DNA from: Mycoplasmopsis phocirhinis
GTDB taxonomy: Bacteria; Bacillota_I; Bacilli_A; Mycoplasmatales; Metamycoplasmataceae
NCBI RefSeq assembly: GCF_004216495.1
Contig: NZ_CP034841.1
Span: 62,001-126,000 of the forward strand
Length of the DNA stretch: 64,000 nt
Direction: 5' to 3'
Below the pieces are notes generated by a model, which was given only the letters and a program-made list of their open reading frames with translations, was not told the DNA's origin and made no database searches. Both the position numbers and the translations under genes were made by a program. Within the stretch, counting starts at the first letter, position 1, and each line of letters starts with the position of its first letter. Shown here piece after piece: positions 22,599-34,721 of the stretch.

Positions 22599-23168
22599 AT
22601 GATTTTTGCAAAACTTCGCAGTTTATCTAATCAAGATTTAGTTAAGTTGTTGAGAACTTTAAATAACAAGAAACAAATTAAAGTTATTGATTATTTGTAT
22701 AGTTATGATTTAAAAACAAAAATTAAAATAATGTTACATTACTATCCTCAAAATCTATTAGAGTGTGATGATATTTATTATGACTTTCTATCTACATTTC
22801 CCACAATATTATCCAATTATCAAATTAGTGCAAATGCTTCATTAAAAACTTTTTTACTGAAATCAATTGAATTTTTTAGCTTGAATAAATTCAAGTACTG
22901 AAATTGTAAAAAACGTAGTCTTAACTTAATTTCTATACCATCCGATGAACTATTTTATATTCATGATTCAAACGCTTTAGAATCGTTAGAAAAAACTATA
23001 AATGAATTAGATTTAAAAATTTTCAATAACACAATTTTAAAAAATGATAAAAGTGTTAAACTCATTCAAAATTTACAAAAATCTAAATATTTACATTTAC
23101 TAACAACTACTAAATTAAACTCATATCAAAACAACATTGAAAAAATGTTTAGTGCTTATTGTAAATAG
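22599..23168 (+). CDS. Unknown 189-residue protein, possible divergent sigma-70-like factor
   Basis: The ATG is 1 nt after the rlmB stop with AAAGAGGT ahead of it, so it is coupled to rlmB. There is no signal or membrane segment. Residues about 50-105 (DDIYYDFLSTFPTILSNY, then a Ser/Ala-Leu-Lys-Thr-Phe-Leu-Leu-Lys-Ser-Ile helix) resemble sigma region 2, which in SigH reads roughly DLxQEGxxGLYKAIRDY followed by SFxTFAxLCIxRQI. The C-terminal 60 residues (KSVKLIQNLQKSKYLHLLTT) could form a region-4-like helix-turn-helix. The locus is where sigH sits in Bacillus, between rlmB and rpmG-secE-nusG. The match is weak and the sigma call is inference; that a protein is made here is much surer. Confidence 0.75.
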
Positions 23169-23181
23169 TGTATACTAAAAC

Positions 23182-23200
23182 AAGTGCTATGCACTTTTTT
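23182..23200 (+). terminator. Terminator before rpmG
   Basis: AAGTGC and GCACTT pair around a 3-nt loop (TAT), followed by a run of seven T. It could end the cysS-rlmB-unknown transcript. Confidence 0.65.
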
Positions 23201-23237
23201 TATTTAACATAAATTGAGGAGATTAATTATAATTTAT

Positions 23238-23387
23238 ATGAAAAAGCAAAAAATTTCATTGAGTTGTTCACTTTGTCTATGTCTAAATTATTCCACCACA
23301 AAAAGGGGGGGTAATTTAGCAAGAATAACAGTAAAAAAATACTGCCCAAAATGTAAAACTCATACATTGCATAAAGAGGAAAAATAA
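23238..23387 (+). CDS. rpmG: 50S ribosomal protein L33
   Basis: This 49-residue ribosomal protein was found by translating between the unknown gene and secE. It begins MKKQKISLSCSLCLC, with the first zinc Cys pair, and ends KKYCPKCKTHTLHKEEK, with the second pair and the typical L33 tail. A run of seven G within codons for Lys-Arg-Gly-Gly is unusual in so AT-rich a gene, yet the frame is intact. GAGGAG lies about 15 nt before the ATG, a long spacing. The stop overlaps the secE start (TAATG). Confidence 0.92.
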   Translation: MKKQKISLSCSLCLCLNYSTTKRGGNLARITVKKYCPKCKTHTLHKEEK

Positions 23388-23596
23388 TGACTAAAGCAAA
23401 ACAAAAAATTCAAAAAAAGAAAAAATATAAAATAAAAAAATTTTTTCGCGAATTAAAAAGAGTAAGATGACCATCGCAAAAAACTAATTGAATTTCGTTT
23501 TCTAAAGTTGTTGGTTTTACTTTACTTTTTACAATTATAGTAGTGCTTTTTGCAACTTTAATTTCCTTACTATGAACTAGAATCGGAATAAACTAG
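23387..23596 (+). CDS. secE: Preprotein translocase subunit SecE
   Basis: SecE is the small clamp-like membrane subunit of the SecYEG channel. The 69-residue protein has a lysine-rich cytoplasmic N-terminus, the conserved amphipathic stretch FFRELKRVRWPSQKT (Trp as TGA) and one transmembrane helix (about residues 40-65, VGFTLLFTIIVVLFATLISLL). It starts by TAATG overlap with rpmG and precedes nusG, the classical order. Confidence 0.95.
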
Positions 23597-23606
23597 AGGA
23601 GTGAAT

Positions 23607-24209
23607 ATGGATAAAAAATTTCAATGATATATGATTTCAACTGTATCAGGTAAAGAAGATATTGTAATTGAATCATTGAAAAATAGAATAATTAGTGAAC
23701 AAGTTGAAGCTGATTTTGATAATGAAGCAACCCCTGACGGAGCTTTTAAAATTTTTAAAAAACCTAGTTTGAGTGCTAAAGAAGCTGAAAAAAAACTTAA
23801 CGGAGAAGAATATAAAGTTAAAATGATAAATATGTATAGTGGTTATATTTTTATTCGTATGTTTATGAGCGATGAGGCTTGATTTGTAGTGCGTAACACT
23901 CAATATGTGACTGGTTTAATTGGTTCTTCAGGAAAAGGAGCTAAACCTACTCCTGTTTCATTAAAAGAAATTAAAAGAAGTTTTAAATCTGAAGCTAAAT
24001 TTTTTAAAGATTTTAATGAAGGTAAAACTGAAAATAAATTTGCTATAGGCGAAATTGTTGAAATAATAAATGGTCCTTTTAAAGGTCAAACGGGCAAAGT
24101 TATTTCAGCAAATGATAAAACAAAAACCGTTTCAGTGGAAGTTGAACATTTCGGTAGACATGTACCCACTGATTTTGATTATGATGTTATTGAAAGTCAG
24201 GAAAAATAA
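23607..24209 (+). CDS. nusG: Transcription termination/antitermination factor NusG
   Basis: NusG binds RNA polymerase and modulates pausing and transcription-translation coupling. The 200-residue protein has the NGN domain (WYMISTVSGKEDIVIESLKNRI, then MYSGYIFIRMFMSDEAWFVVRNT) with an insertion of about 35 residues, common in mollicute NusG. The C-terminal KOW domain has IGEIVEIINGPFKGQTGKV. GAGGAG precedes the ATG. A strong terminator follows. Confidence 0.96.
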
Positions 24210-24216
24210 TGTTTAT

Positions 24217-24241
24217 AAAACAGCCTTATTAAGGCTGTTTT
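24217..24241. terminator. Bidirectional terminator between nusG and serS
   Basis: AAAACAGCCTT pairs with AAGGCTGTTTT around a 3-nt loop. It serves the convergent nusG (+) and serS (-). Confidence 0.9.
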
Positions 24242-24242
24242 G

Positions 24243-25508
<1,266 letters not shown>

Positions 25509-25669
25509 TTTAGCTCCTTTAAATTGCTACTACAATAATGATTAAAATTATACACTTTTTAATTTTGCTGTTTTAAATTCAACAATACACCTATATCTAT
25601 GTTTTAAAATCTTATTAATAAACAAACATATTTTTATAAAATTCAGTGTTTTTTTGTTGAAATACGCTA

Positions 25670-25713
25670 TTGTTGTAAAAAAAAAAAAAAAATGTGTAAT
25701 ATTAATATATATT
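25670..25713 (+). promoter_or_regulatory. Candidate phase-variable promoter with a 16-A tract
   Basis: TTGTTG (25670-25675) is a -35-like box, then an uninterrupted run of 16 A (25677-25692), then TAATAT (25697-25702) and further TATATT-like -10 boxes. The spacer to the first -10 is 21 nt, longer than the usual 17, so a change in A-run length should strongly affect promoter strength. A homopolymer just upstream of the -10 is the established switch in mycoplasma variable lipoproteins such as Vlp of M. hyorhinis. A strong AAGGAGGT and the ATG of the small membrane protein follow. The 225 nt between serS and this gene hold nothing else I can support. Confidence 0.55.
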
Positions 25714-25733
25714 AGCACAAAAAAGGAGGTTAG

Positions 25734-25961
25734 ATGCGTAATAAAAATAAACCAAATCAATCAACAATTTTTAAAAATTATTCTAAAGATAAGTTAATAA
25801 AGATTTTAGCTGTAATTTTTATTGTTATATTTTTAACAATAATTGCTGTTTGTATTGCTTATATTGCTGATTTTTTAATTTACAAAGGCACACAAGAAAA
25901 TGGATTGTTGCTAACGACACAACAAAGAGCACACGGAATTTTCCGTTGATTCAATAATTAA
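25734..25961 (+). CDS. Small single-pass membrane protein, first gene of the giant-protein operon
   Basis: This 75-residue protein has a basic, Asn/Lys-rich N-terminus, one transmembrane helix at about residues 23-47 (LIKILAVIFIVIFLTIIAVC) and a short tail ending GIFRWFNN, with the Trp coded by TGA. AAGGAGGT sits in ideal position before the ATG, the strongest ribosome site in the accessory region. The stop is 12 nt before the first giant gene, which has its own GAGGAG. No homologue is recognised. Position and charge suggest N-in, C-out topology and a helper or anchor role for the giant proteins, which is inference. Confidence 0.8.
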
Positions 25962-25973
25962 AGAGGAGTTCAT

Positions 25974-28900
25974 ATGCCACAAAAAACTAAAAATAAAAAG
26001 AAAAAAGTAGTATTAGCTGCGTTGCTTAGCACAGCAATACCAGCAGGTGTTCTTGCATTAACAGTACCTTTACTTCACACTTCTACTGATGTAATAACAG
26101 ATTATGAAATACTGTCATACGAACAACTGGAAGATGTTACAAAATTTGCTTTGCAAACATTGAAATCTAATAAAAATTTAGATAAAAACAGTGTTGAAGA
26201 ATTACAAAAAGCAATAAATTATTCAAGACAACTTGCACAAAGCAGATTAAATTCGAATAACACGGATTTAAACGCATTAATCACAAATTCTTTAAATCAT
26301 AGAAATAAAATTAATTTTTTAATTCCTAAACTACTTTATAAAAATGCTAAAACTAAATCAGATAAGGATTTAGCTATTGAACAATTTAAAAAATTAATCA
26401 CTGTTATGGATTTGCAAGATGAATTTGAATTTATATTGAAACAAAATAAACCGGTTGAAGAATTTTTAAAAGATGTTGAGGCAATTATTTCTAAACAAAA
26501 CTCAATTACATTTGCATTTGAACTTGATGCCAATGTTTTTCAATTGGGTAACACAACTAAATTAAACAGATTGCATTTAGGTTCTAAAATAAATCAGTTG
26601 AAAAATATAAATAATTTTATTTTTACAAGATTGAAACAAAACACTATTACACGCGACGCAATCAATGTTTATCATGAATTTTTTAAAAATGAAGCTAATA
26701 ATTTATATTCTAATGAAACCGGAAACAATACACAAAGTATTAACAAATTACTTTCTCAAATAAGAGAAGCTAAAAGACAAATTTCTTTAACTAGTTTAGA
26801 TCAAGAAATAAAAGATCAAATTAATAATGAATTAGATGCTTTGGAGTTATTTGTAAATTCAAATACAATTGATTTAAACACTACAATTATTGATGACAAC
26901 AAAACCGCATATGATTTAATTTCAGACTATATATCTTCAATTACTTCTAAATCAGCTGATTATTTTAAATCAAATGTTGAATTAGTAAATACATTTAAAT
27001 TACAAATTGAACAATACACCAAGAAATCACAAAATTTTGCGGCAGTATTTAGAGATAAATTTAAAAACCTCTTAAACGATGCTAATAAATATTTAAATGA
27101 ACAAAAATTTGAAGATATTCAACAAGTTTATTCAAATTTTAACAAAAATATTAATTCCATTCAAATAGCAAACGAATTGTATAAATCAATAAAATTACGC
27201 TTAGATGATTTAAAAATTCAAGAAGATAAAGAATCAATTGAAAAAGAATTAAACGAATTAAAATACACTGATTTTTTTGATTTCATCCCACAGTTGAATA
27301 AATTATCAGCTGATATTGATACGATAAAGTTGATTAAGGACTTTTTGAAACTAAACACTGAAATTTTAAAATCACAAATAGATTTTTCAATCAAAAATGC
27401 TGATTTATTTTCAACTAATCAAGAATTAAAATCAATTCAAGATGCATTGAAAACTTTGCAATCATTAGATAGCAACAATCTTTCTAATTCACAATTAGCT
27501 TTAAATTTTGAGACTTTATTAAATGCTGAAAGAGTTCACAACAAAAAAGAATTAGCTAATTTATTACCAAAATTAAATAGTGAATTTGCCAAAACTACAA
27601 TTGGTTCAGATTTAGTTAATAGATGAAATTCTATTAAACAAAATTTAATTAGCTATACCCAAGATTTTTCGACTTCTACTAGACAAGAATTAGCTTCTTA
27701 TGAATTAAATAACGGTTCATTAGAAAATATCGGTGCTGCTCAAAAAGCTTTTTCAATGTTGCAAGAAGCAAAATTATCTAATCGTGTTAATGCTATAAAA
27801 AATGAAACAAAAAATACTTTAACATTAGTAGAAACTGAATTTGGTAACGGGGATAATCCAGTTAAAGAAGAACTAATTAAAAAAATTAAAGAAATAGCTA
27901 CAAAAGCACAATTAATTCAACAAGATAATTCGCTCGATACACAAACTAAAAACATGCTATTAGCTAAATTGGAAGCAGAACATCAAATTTATCGCAATAA
28001 AATTAGCGAAATTAAAACTTTAGGTATTGAATCGGATGAAGCTAAAAACATTATAGATAGTGTAAAAAATAACGAACAAGTTAAAATATATCTAGCTAAA
28101 GAATTAAAACTAATTAAAGATTTAAGACAACAAGCAGAAGATGCGTTAAATAATCCAATCGACCCTAGTGTAAATTTAAGTGAGATTCAACGTCAATTGA
28201 ATGCAGCGTTGAAAGATTTTGGTGACAAAAAAAACGAATTAGAAGGCCAAAGTGCTGCCGCAGCAATCAATCGGCTTTTAAATGATGTGTTTAGTACACA
28301 AAGACAACCCGGTGAAGAACAAACTCCTGCTGAAGCCAAATTATCCCAAGCGCTTAATAAATTGCAACAAGAAACGAATCAAATTAGCGACGATCAAAAT
28401 AAAAGCGAAGTAGAAAAAAATAATGAGCGTCAAAAAGTTGTTAATAAAATGGTGATTTTGCGTGACGCTATTCAAGCAACATCAAGCTTAGAAGTTAATA
28501 CAAGAAATCTTGAATCAGATTACAAAAGGGCAGTAATCGCAACCGCTGAATTGAGAAAACAAGCTGATTCTAATTTATTTAAGGATGTTGCTTCAAACGA
28601 TCAATTTAAACAAGCAGTAAGTGAATTAGAGAGCGAAAATAATAAAATTCAAACCAAAATTAATGATTTAAAAAATATTATTGACCATCAACTTTATGAT
28701 CCATTAATTCATAATAAGGCTTGACTGAACCAAAAAAATCGTGAAATTGCAAATGCAAGAAAACAAATTGAAATCAATGTTTCAATTGCTAAATTAAAAA
28801 AAGAGCAATTGTTACTTTCGCAAAATAAAATCATCGCTGTTGAATTGAATAATAGTGCTGACATCGCAAGTGAGCCATTCGCTTCATTGGTTAAAGATAC

Positions 28901-31900
28901 CGAATTATTCGAACGTTTAAAAAACGAAGCAATGAATACTGTCGACACTAAAAACACACAAATTGCTGACTTAAATACTCAACTTAGTGCTAAACAAGCA
29001 CAATTGGAACAATTATGAAAAGACAGTGTTAATTTAACTGATGAACATCAAATTAATCAAAACCAAATGAAAATTGAACAATTAGAAGCTGAAGTTAATG
29101 CAATACAATCTGAAGTTCGCGATGCCTATGTTGCTGCTGAAATAAGTGCTAATTCAGCTGCGGTTAAATTAGCACAAAAACAACCATTATTGGAAAAATT
29201 AAAACAAGCTGCTCTAATTTATGACAAATTGGATAAAGCAAAATACCCTGAATTAGCAAAAAATTTATTAGATGTAATTAATCAAAATAGGGCAGGTATC
29301 AATGATAGCAACGGAGTTGTTAACACTAAAATTGCCAGAATAGATACTATGTTATCTAAAATAGATGCTTCTAAAGAAGCAAAAGATGAAATTGTAAAAT
29401 TGCAAAATGTTCAAAACGATCAGTTTAAAGGCGATGATAAAACTCCAAGAGTTATTTTTGCTGATTTAGATACTCAAATTGCAATGCTAATTAGAGAGCA
29501 GCAAGCTGTTTTAGATGATTCTAATTCCACAAATGCTCAATTACTTCAGGCAAAAAATATACTAAAAAATGCTTTAACCAGTTTTTACAATAAAAAATCA
29601 GATCTAAATAATCAATTTGATACTGCTAAAAATGAACTAAACAGCTCACTACAAGAGTACATTAATCAGGAAGCAAATGATCAATTCGCTACTTATAAAG
29701 CTAATGATGCTCAAAACGGTTCCTACATACAAAAATTAAAATTAGATTATGAAAATCTAATTAATAAAACAGCCCCAAATACTGGAGAACAGAGCCCTTT
29801 TGATAAGACTACTTTAGTTGATTTCAAAAACATCAAAAATAAAATTGAATTGGCTTTTAGTAAAGATAAATTCAACAATAAAAAAGCAAAACTTCAAGCA
29901 AAAATAGATGAGTTTAAAGCAAAATTAAACCAAGAACCGACTTTAAATTTAACAGATGTAAATCCAGTTGAAAAATTAGAGCAATTATTGACTAAATTAG
30001 ATGAAAACGTTAACGATGCTAACACAGACAGTGTTAATGATGTAATTAGACAAAGCGCTAAATTGGATTCACTAGAAGATTTATTAAATGAACAACAAAA
30101 AGTTGTTGCTAAAATTAAAAAATTACCCGATGATGATAGTAATAAATCATTTTTAATTGAAGCTTATCAAGATTCAAGTCCTTTAACACAAAATCAAGAA
30201 CCTAGTGCTTCAAATCCAAATAGTGATTCAATCGATGCCAAGCGAGCTGCTTTAGTTTCTAAATATGCAGAAGCAAGTTCATTTGATGATTTAAAAGACG
30301 AACAAAAAAGTGAAATTACTGATGTAAAACAACAATTAGGTAGAGCTTTAACTTCAGCCAATGCAGATCAAAATGCAAAAAGTGCTGTTGATACATTATT
30401 AGATAAATATCTTGCAGATGTTGACGCAATTCAAAGAAGTGATGAACAACATAAAGGTGATGATAAAAAAGCAATTGTTGAGATAGGTAATAAAGTTAAA
30501 GTTGTAAAAGCAAATATTGACAATGTTGTTGATTTTGCTAAATTTATCAAAAATTCCGAAGATAATACAAATGCTTTACCAAACGTTGAAGGAGTATTGG
30601 CGGATGGTGTCAGAGAATTTGCGACTAAATTGCGCGAGAAAATTAATGACGCTAAAACAAAATATACTGATTTTGCTCAATTTCCAACACTAAAACAAGA
30701 GATTCAATCGCTTGTTAAACGTAGACAAGAATATCAAAAGTTAAACACAGATTTAACATCTTTAAAATCTAAAGTTGAAGCTCAAAATTATAAATTAGGT
30801 ATTGGCAATTCAAACGAACCAACCACTAAGAAAGAACAATTTAAAAGTTTTGTAGCGAAATTAATTGATTATGGAATGAGCGAAAATATTAAAAACGATT
30901 CTATTCAAATATCTTTATTGAACAGTATTATTTTAAATGCTGATTCACTTTTAAGTCTGCAAATTGAAAAATTACAAAATTATGATAAAACACAATGAAC
31001 ATACGATAATGTTCAATATGGTTTTGAAGCAGACCAAAAAAACATTGGCCAAGCAGTATTAAATTCAGTACCTAGTGTTCCCAACGGCGATTTTAATTCA
31101 TCAGAATTAACTAATTTAATAAACGCTTCTAAACAAAATTTAAATAATGAATTTGATGAAGCCCAAAACTTATATAGCACTAGAAAACTATCTTTAGATA
31201 AAATTAAGCAGTTATTGGATAATGAAACCACTCAATTAAATTCATTCAACAACGCTGGCACCAAATACGATGAGTTGAAAAAAGATCAATTAATTTTCTT
31301 TAAAGATCAATTGACAAAAGTTAAAGATGTAATATTACCAAATAATATTTCTCAAATTGAGATTATAGAAGATAATACAACTAAAGCCCATGAACTGTTA
31401 GCTTTATATATTGATTTAGCAAATGCTGTAAATGAAGCAAAAACAAAAGTTGATCAAATTCAAGCAATCACAGCAACAAAAACACAAAATTTAACTGAAA
31501 TTGCTAATTTAATAACCACCGATTACGAATCAATTAATAAAACTTCAGCTGTGAATGTTAGTGATAATTACTATTTCAATCAATTAAATAAATTAGACAT
31601 TATCCAAAAAACTCAAAACTTAATTTCGCTAACTGCTAAAGCCCAATTGCTAATTAAACATAATGAAAAAGTTAATCAAATTGAAGCAGAAACAATAGAT
31701 TCTGATCAAAATAGAAACAATGAGTTAAAACAACCATTAAAGGCAATTTTAGCGAGTTTAATTAGTGATTTAGCTAATTATGTTGTTATTAATACTGACA
31801 CGATTGATACTTTAACTTCTAAATATTTATCAGGCGGTTCTAATAGTTTTGATGTCGCTTTGGCTAATACTAAAAAATTAAATGAAGCAATCAAAAAAGC

Positions 31901-34721
31901 AGAATCATTTAACGGAAAAGCTAATACTACATATTATGATAAAGAAACTCAATTAATGAAGGATTTATATGATAGATTGCAAACTATTACAAATGTTGCC
32001 AATGTCAATATAAAAGAATCTTTTAACTACCCGACACCTCACGACGAAGCCAACAAATTGCAATCAATTTATGATATTGAAAACAGTATTGATGGAATTA
32101 TTGCTAGATTAAAAGCACAAAAAAATAGAGAAATAAGACAAGTTTTAAGTGAAATCAATGTTATAGATGAATATTTAAAACAAACATATACAACTTCAAA
32201 TACTCCTGAACAGCAAGACTTTAAAAACTTGGCAATTAGATCACAAGCTAATAATCAAGACCAAACATTGGCTAATTTAATGACATCTAATGAAAACATT
32301 ATTAGTGCTAAAGAAAAAATGCGAGCTCAAAAAGAAGCGATAATAAATTATGAAAAAAATCGTTTAAAAGTCATGAAAGAAAGATTGCAACCATATGTTC
32401 AATTTTTAAGTGCTCAAAGCTATTCAAATGGTTCAACAACTGAAACTTTAGACTCACAAAAAGCAAATAAATTGGTTAAATATTTAGGACTAATGTCATT
32501 ATTAGGCGGTTTTAAAAATGATTTAGATCAATTTAATATTGTTCACGATTCAACTTCAAATGAGTCAAATTTCATTTTAAGAACTAAGGAATTAAGAAAT
32601 TTATATAACAAATTAGAAGATGATTATTCAACAATTAAAGTAATTTCAAAAACTTCGATTGAATTATTAAAAACTCAAATTAATAACTTTAACGAACAAT
32701 TAAAAACTGGCTCTACAAGTCAAGCAAATTTATATGATTTGGTTAAAAAAATAGCAGATAAAAACTCTTCATTTTCAATGATTGAAACTAAAATTTCAGC
32801 TTTAAATACTGCTAATGCTGCCATAGTTACTGATTTAAGTACTCTAGATGTTAAAAAATATGATTCAATTGATCACAATCAACCAAATAACACATCTCAA
32901 AGTGAAATTCAAAGTGAATTTAATAACTATATAAGCGCAACTAAAGGTATATTAGAAGCTATTGAAAAAAGCGATGATTTAATATATGGTACTGGTAATG
33001 AAGACGCAAGCGCTTTACAAGGTAATTACAATCAATTTATTGCGAAAAGAACTATGGAACAAATGTTGAAATTAATTGCGGGCGATAATTATCGTTTAAA
33101 TGATAATAGTAACATACCTTTTGCTGACATAATTTCAACTTACGCTTCAATATATGAATCATTAAAAAATTCGAACCAAAATCCTGCAAATGCTGAATTA
33201 GCTAAAAAAGATGATTTAAGTATAAGTAATAAAGTTTCAACACTGCTGAGTGTTTATAGACCGACAGTATCTTTATTAGAATGAATAAATGTTGAATCAA
33301 ATAAACAATTTTTCTTTAATTATTTATTTAATAATGACGCTGCTAACGTACGCAATAATATTGTTCCTAATACCGACGTTTTATTAGAAACAGTAATTGA
33401 AAAAGTAAAAGCAGAAGATTCAAATAATAGTAAATTAGAATTAGAAGTGACAAATATTCCACAATTTTTAGACCAATTTGATAAATTTTTATTCTTAAAA
33501 GATGTTAATTCACAAAATAATAACTATAAAATTTATAACAGTGATAATGTTCACATTTATATAACAAGAGCAAATACCACTGATGAATGAGTTCCTACCA
33601 TTCTTCAAAGTGATACAAGTATTAAAAAGACTAAATTCAATATTAAAGTTAAATATATTAAACCTACAACTAATGATAATTTCTTTAATGACGTAACGGA
33701 TTTTGAAATTAAATTTAATGATGTTTGGGTTACTTTTAACACTCTAAAAGAGTTAAGAATAACTAAAAAAGATTTTTATAAAGATCCAAGTGGTACGGCA
33801 GAAGAAAATAAAGCTTATTCAGAAAATAAGGTTCTTTTTGAGGCATCAAAACCAGGATGAAATAATAAAACTTTTAGCACAAGTTTATTATCAAGAATAT
33901 TAAAAGGCGGTCAAAATTACCAAAACGACAACAGTCTTCCATATTTTAGAGAAGATGTTTCGTTTTCTAGTGATCAATGAGATAAAGCAATCAAAAATGA
34001 AATTCCTAAGCCTGATAATGTAAATACACTATCTCTAAAACAAATATTGGACGGTAATTTTGATTCAAATAGTGATCTTTCAACATCTAGCCCAGATTTG
34101 AAATTGAAGATCAAATTTAAAGAAGACATTGATGGGTTGCTTGTGGATTTAAATAACACAACTAACCTACATTGAAAAATGCCAAAAATTGGTAATAAAC
34201 AATTTATGTACTGGGTTCAAAACGGTTCTGATTTAACTCAAACTAATCCAAACTTTAATTCATTTATTCCATTTTTTGTTGCTATACCAATAATTTCAAC
34301 TACTGGTGATTATTATGGAGTTCTTTATCGTGTTTGAGAATCAAAAGCGGAAGTTGATTTTAATTCAACTGTTGATTTTGGTTATAAATATATTCAACCA
34401 CCCAACATTGTTCAAGATTGAAAAGTTTATTTACCTTTAGAATCTTCAACTGATAAGTCATTGCAAAAGTTGCTTAAAACTTCAATCGAAAATGATTCTC
34501 AATTGAACGGGATAACCGATCCAGAAACTTTAAGAGCACTTAAAGCAAATATTTTTGCTCAAAATTTCTTAATCCGCTATAACGATAAAAAACAATATCC
34601 ACACAATACTTATGTGCAAAGATATGGCGGTGTTAAATTTTACGGACCTGAATTAGATAATGCGTTGGAAAGATTTGAAATATATTTAACTTTACACGAT
34701 AAAAAAGAAAGAGGCAATTAA
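25974..34721 (+). CDS. Giant coiled-coil surface protein 1 (2915 residues)
   Basis: One uninterrupted frame of 8748 nt runs from ATG 25974 to TAA 34719-34721 once TGA is Trp. The N-terminus has a Lys-rich stretch then a hydrophobic segment (about residues 15-35, ALLSTAIPAGVLALTVPLL) with no lipobox Cys, so it is a signal-anchor or cleaved signal. Residues about 40-2430 are almost wholly charged helix (Lys/Glu/Asn/Gln/Leu) with heptad-like repeats, resembling FIVAR/GA-type stalk modules. The last 450 or so residues change character: richer in aromatic, Gly, Pro and Trp, beta-like, probably a globular tip. It overlaps the next giant gene by 1 nt. Function is unknown; adhesion or motility fibre is possible. 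Confidence 0.9.

Noticed and set aside
25548-25760. Minus-strand ORF encoding a hydrophobic peptide over the poly-A region
   Set aside because: It is an antisense shadow of the promoter and small membrane gene, rich in Phe/Ile only because of A runs, with no ribosome site.
25974-34721. Series of separate smaller genes ending at TGA codons
   Set aside because: All pieces are in one frame and each break is a single TGA. TGA codes Trp at conserved Trp sites in recU, nrdF, parC, pdhD and others, so this is one gene.
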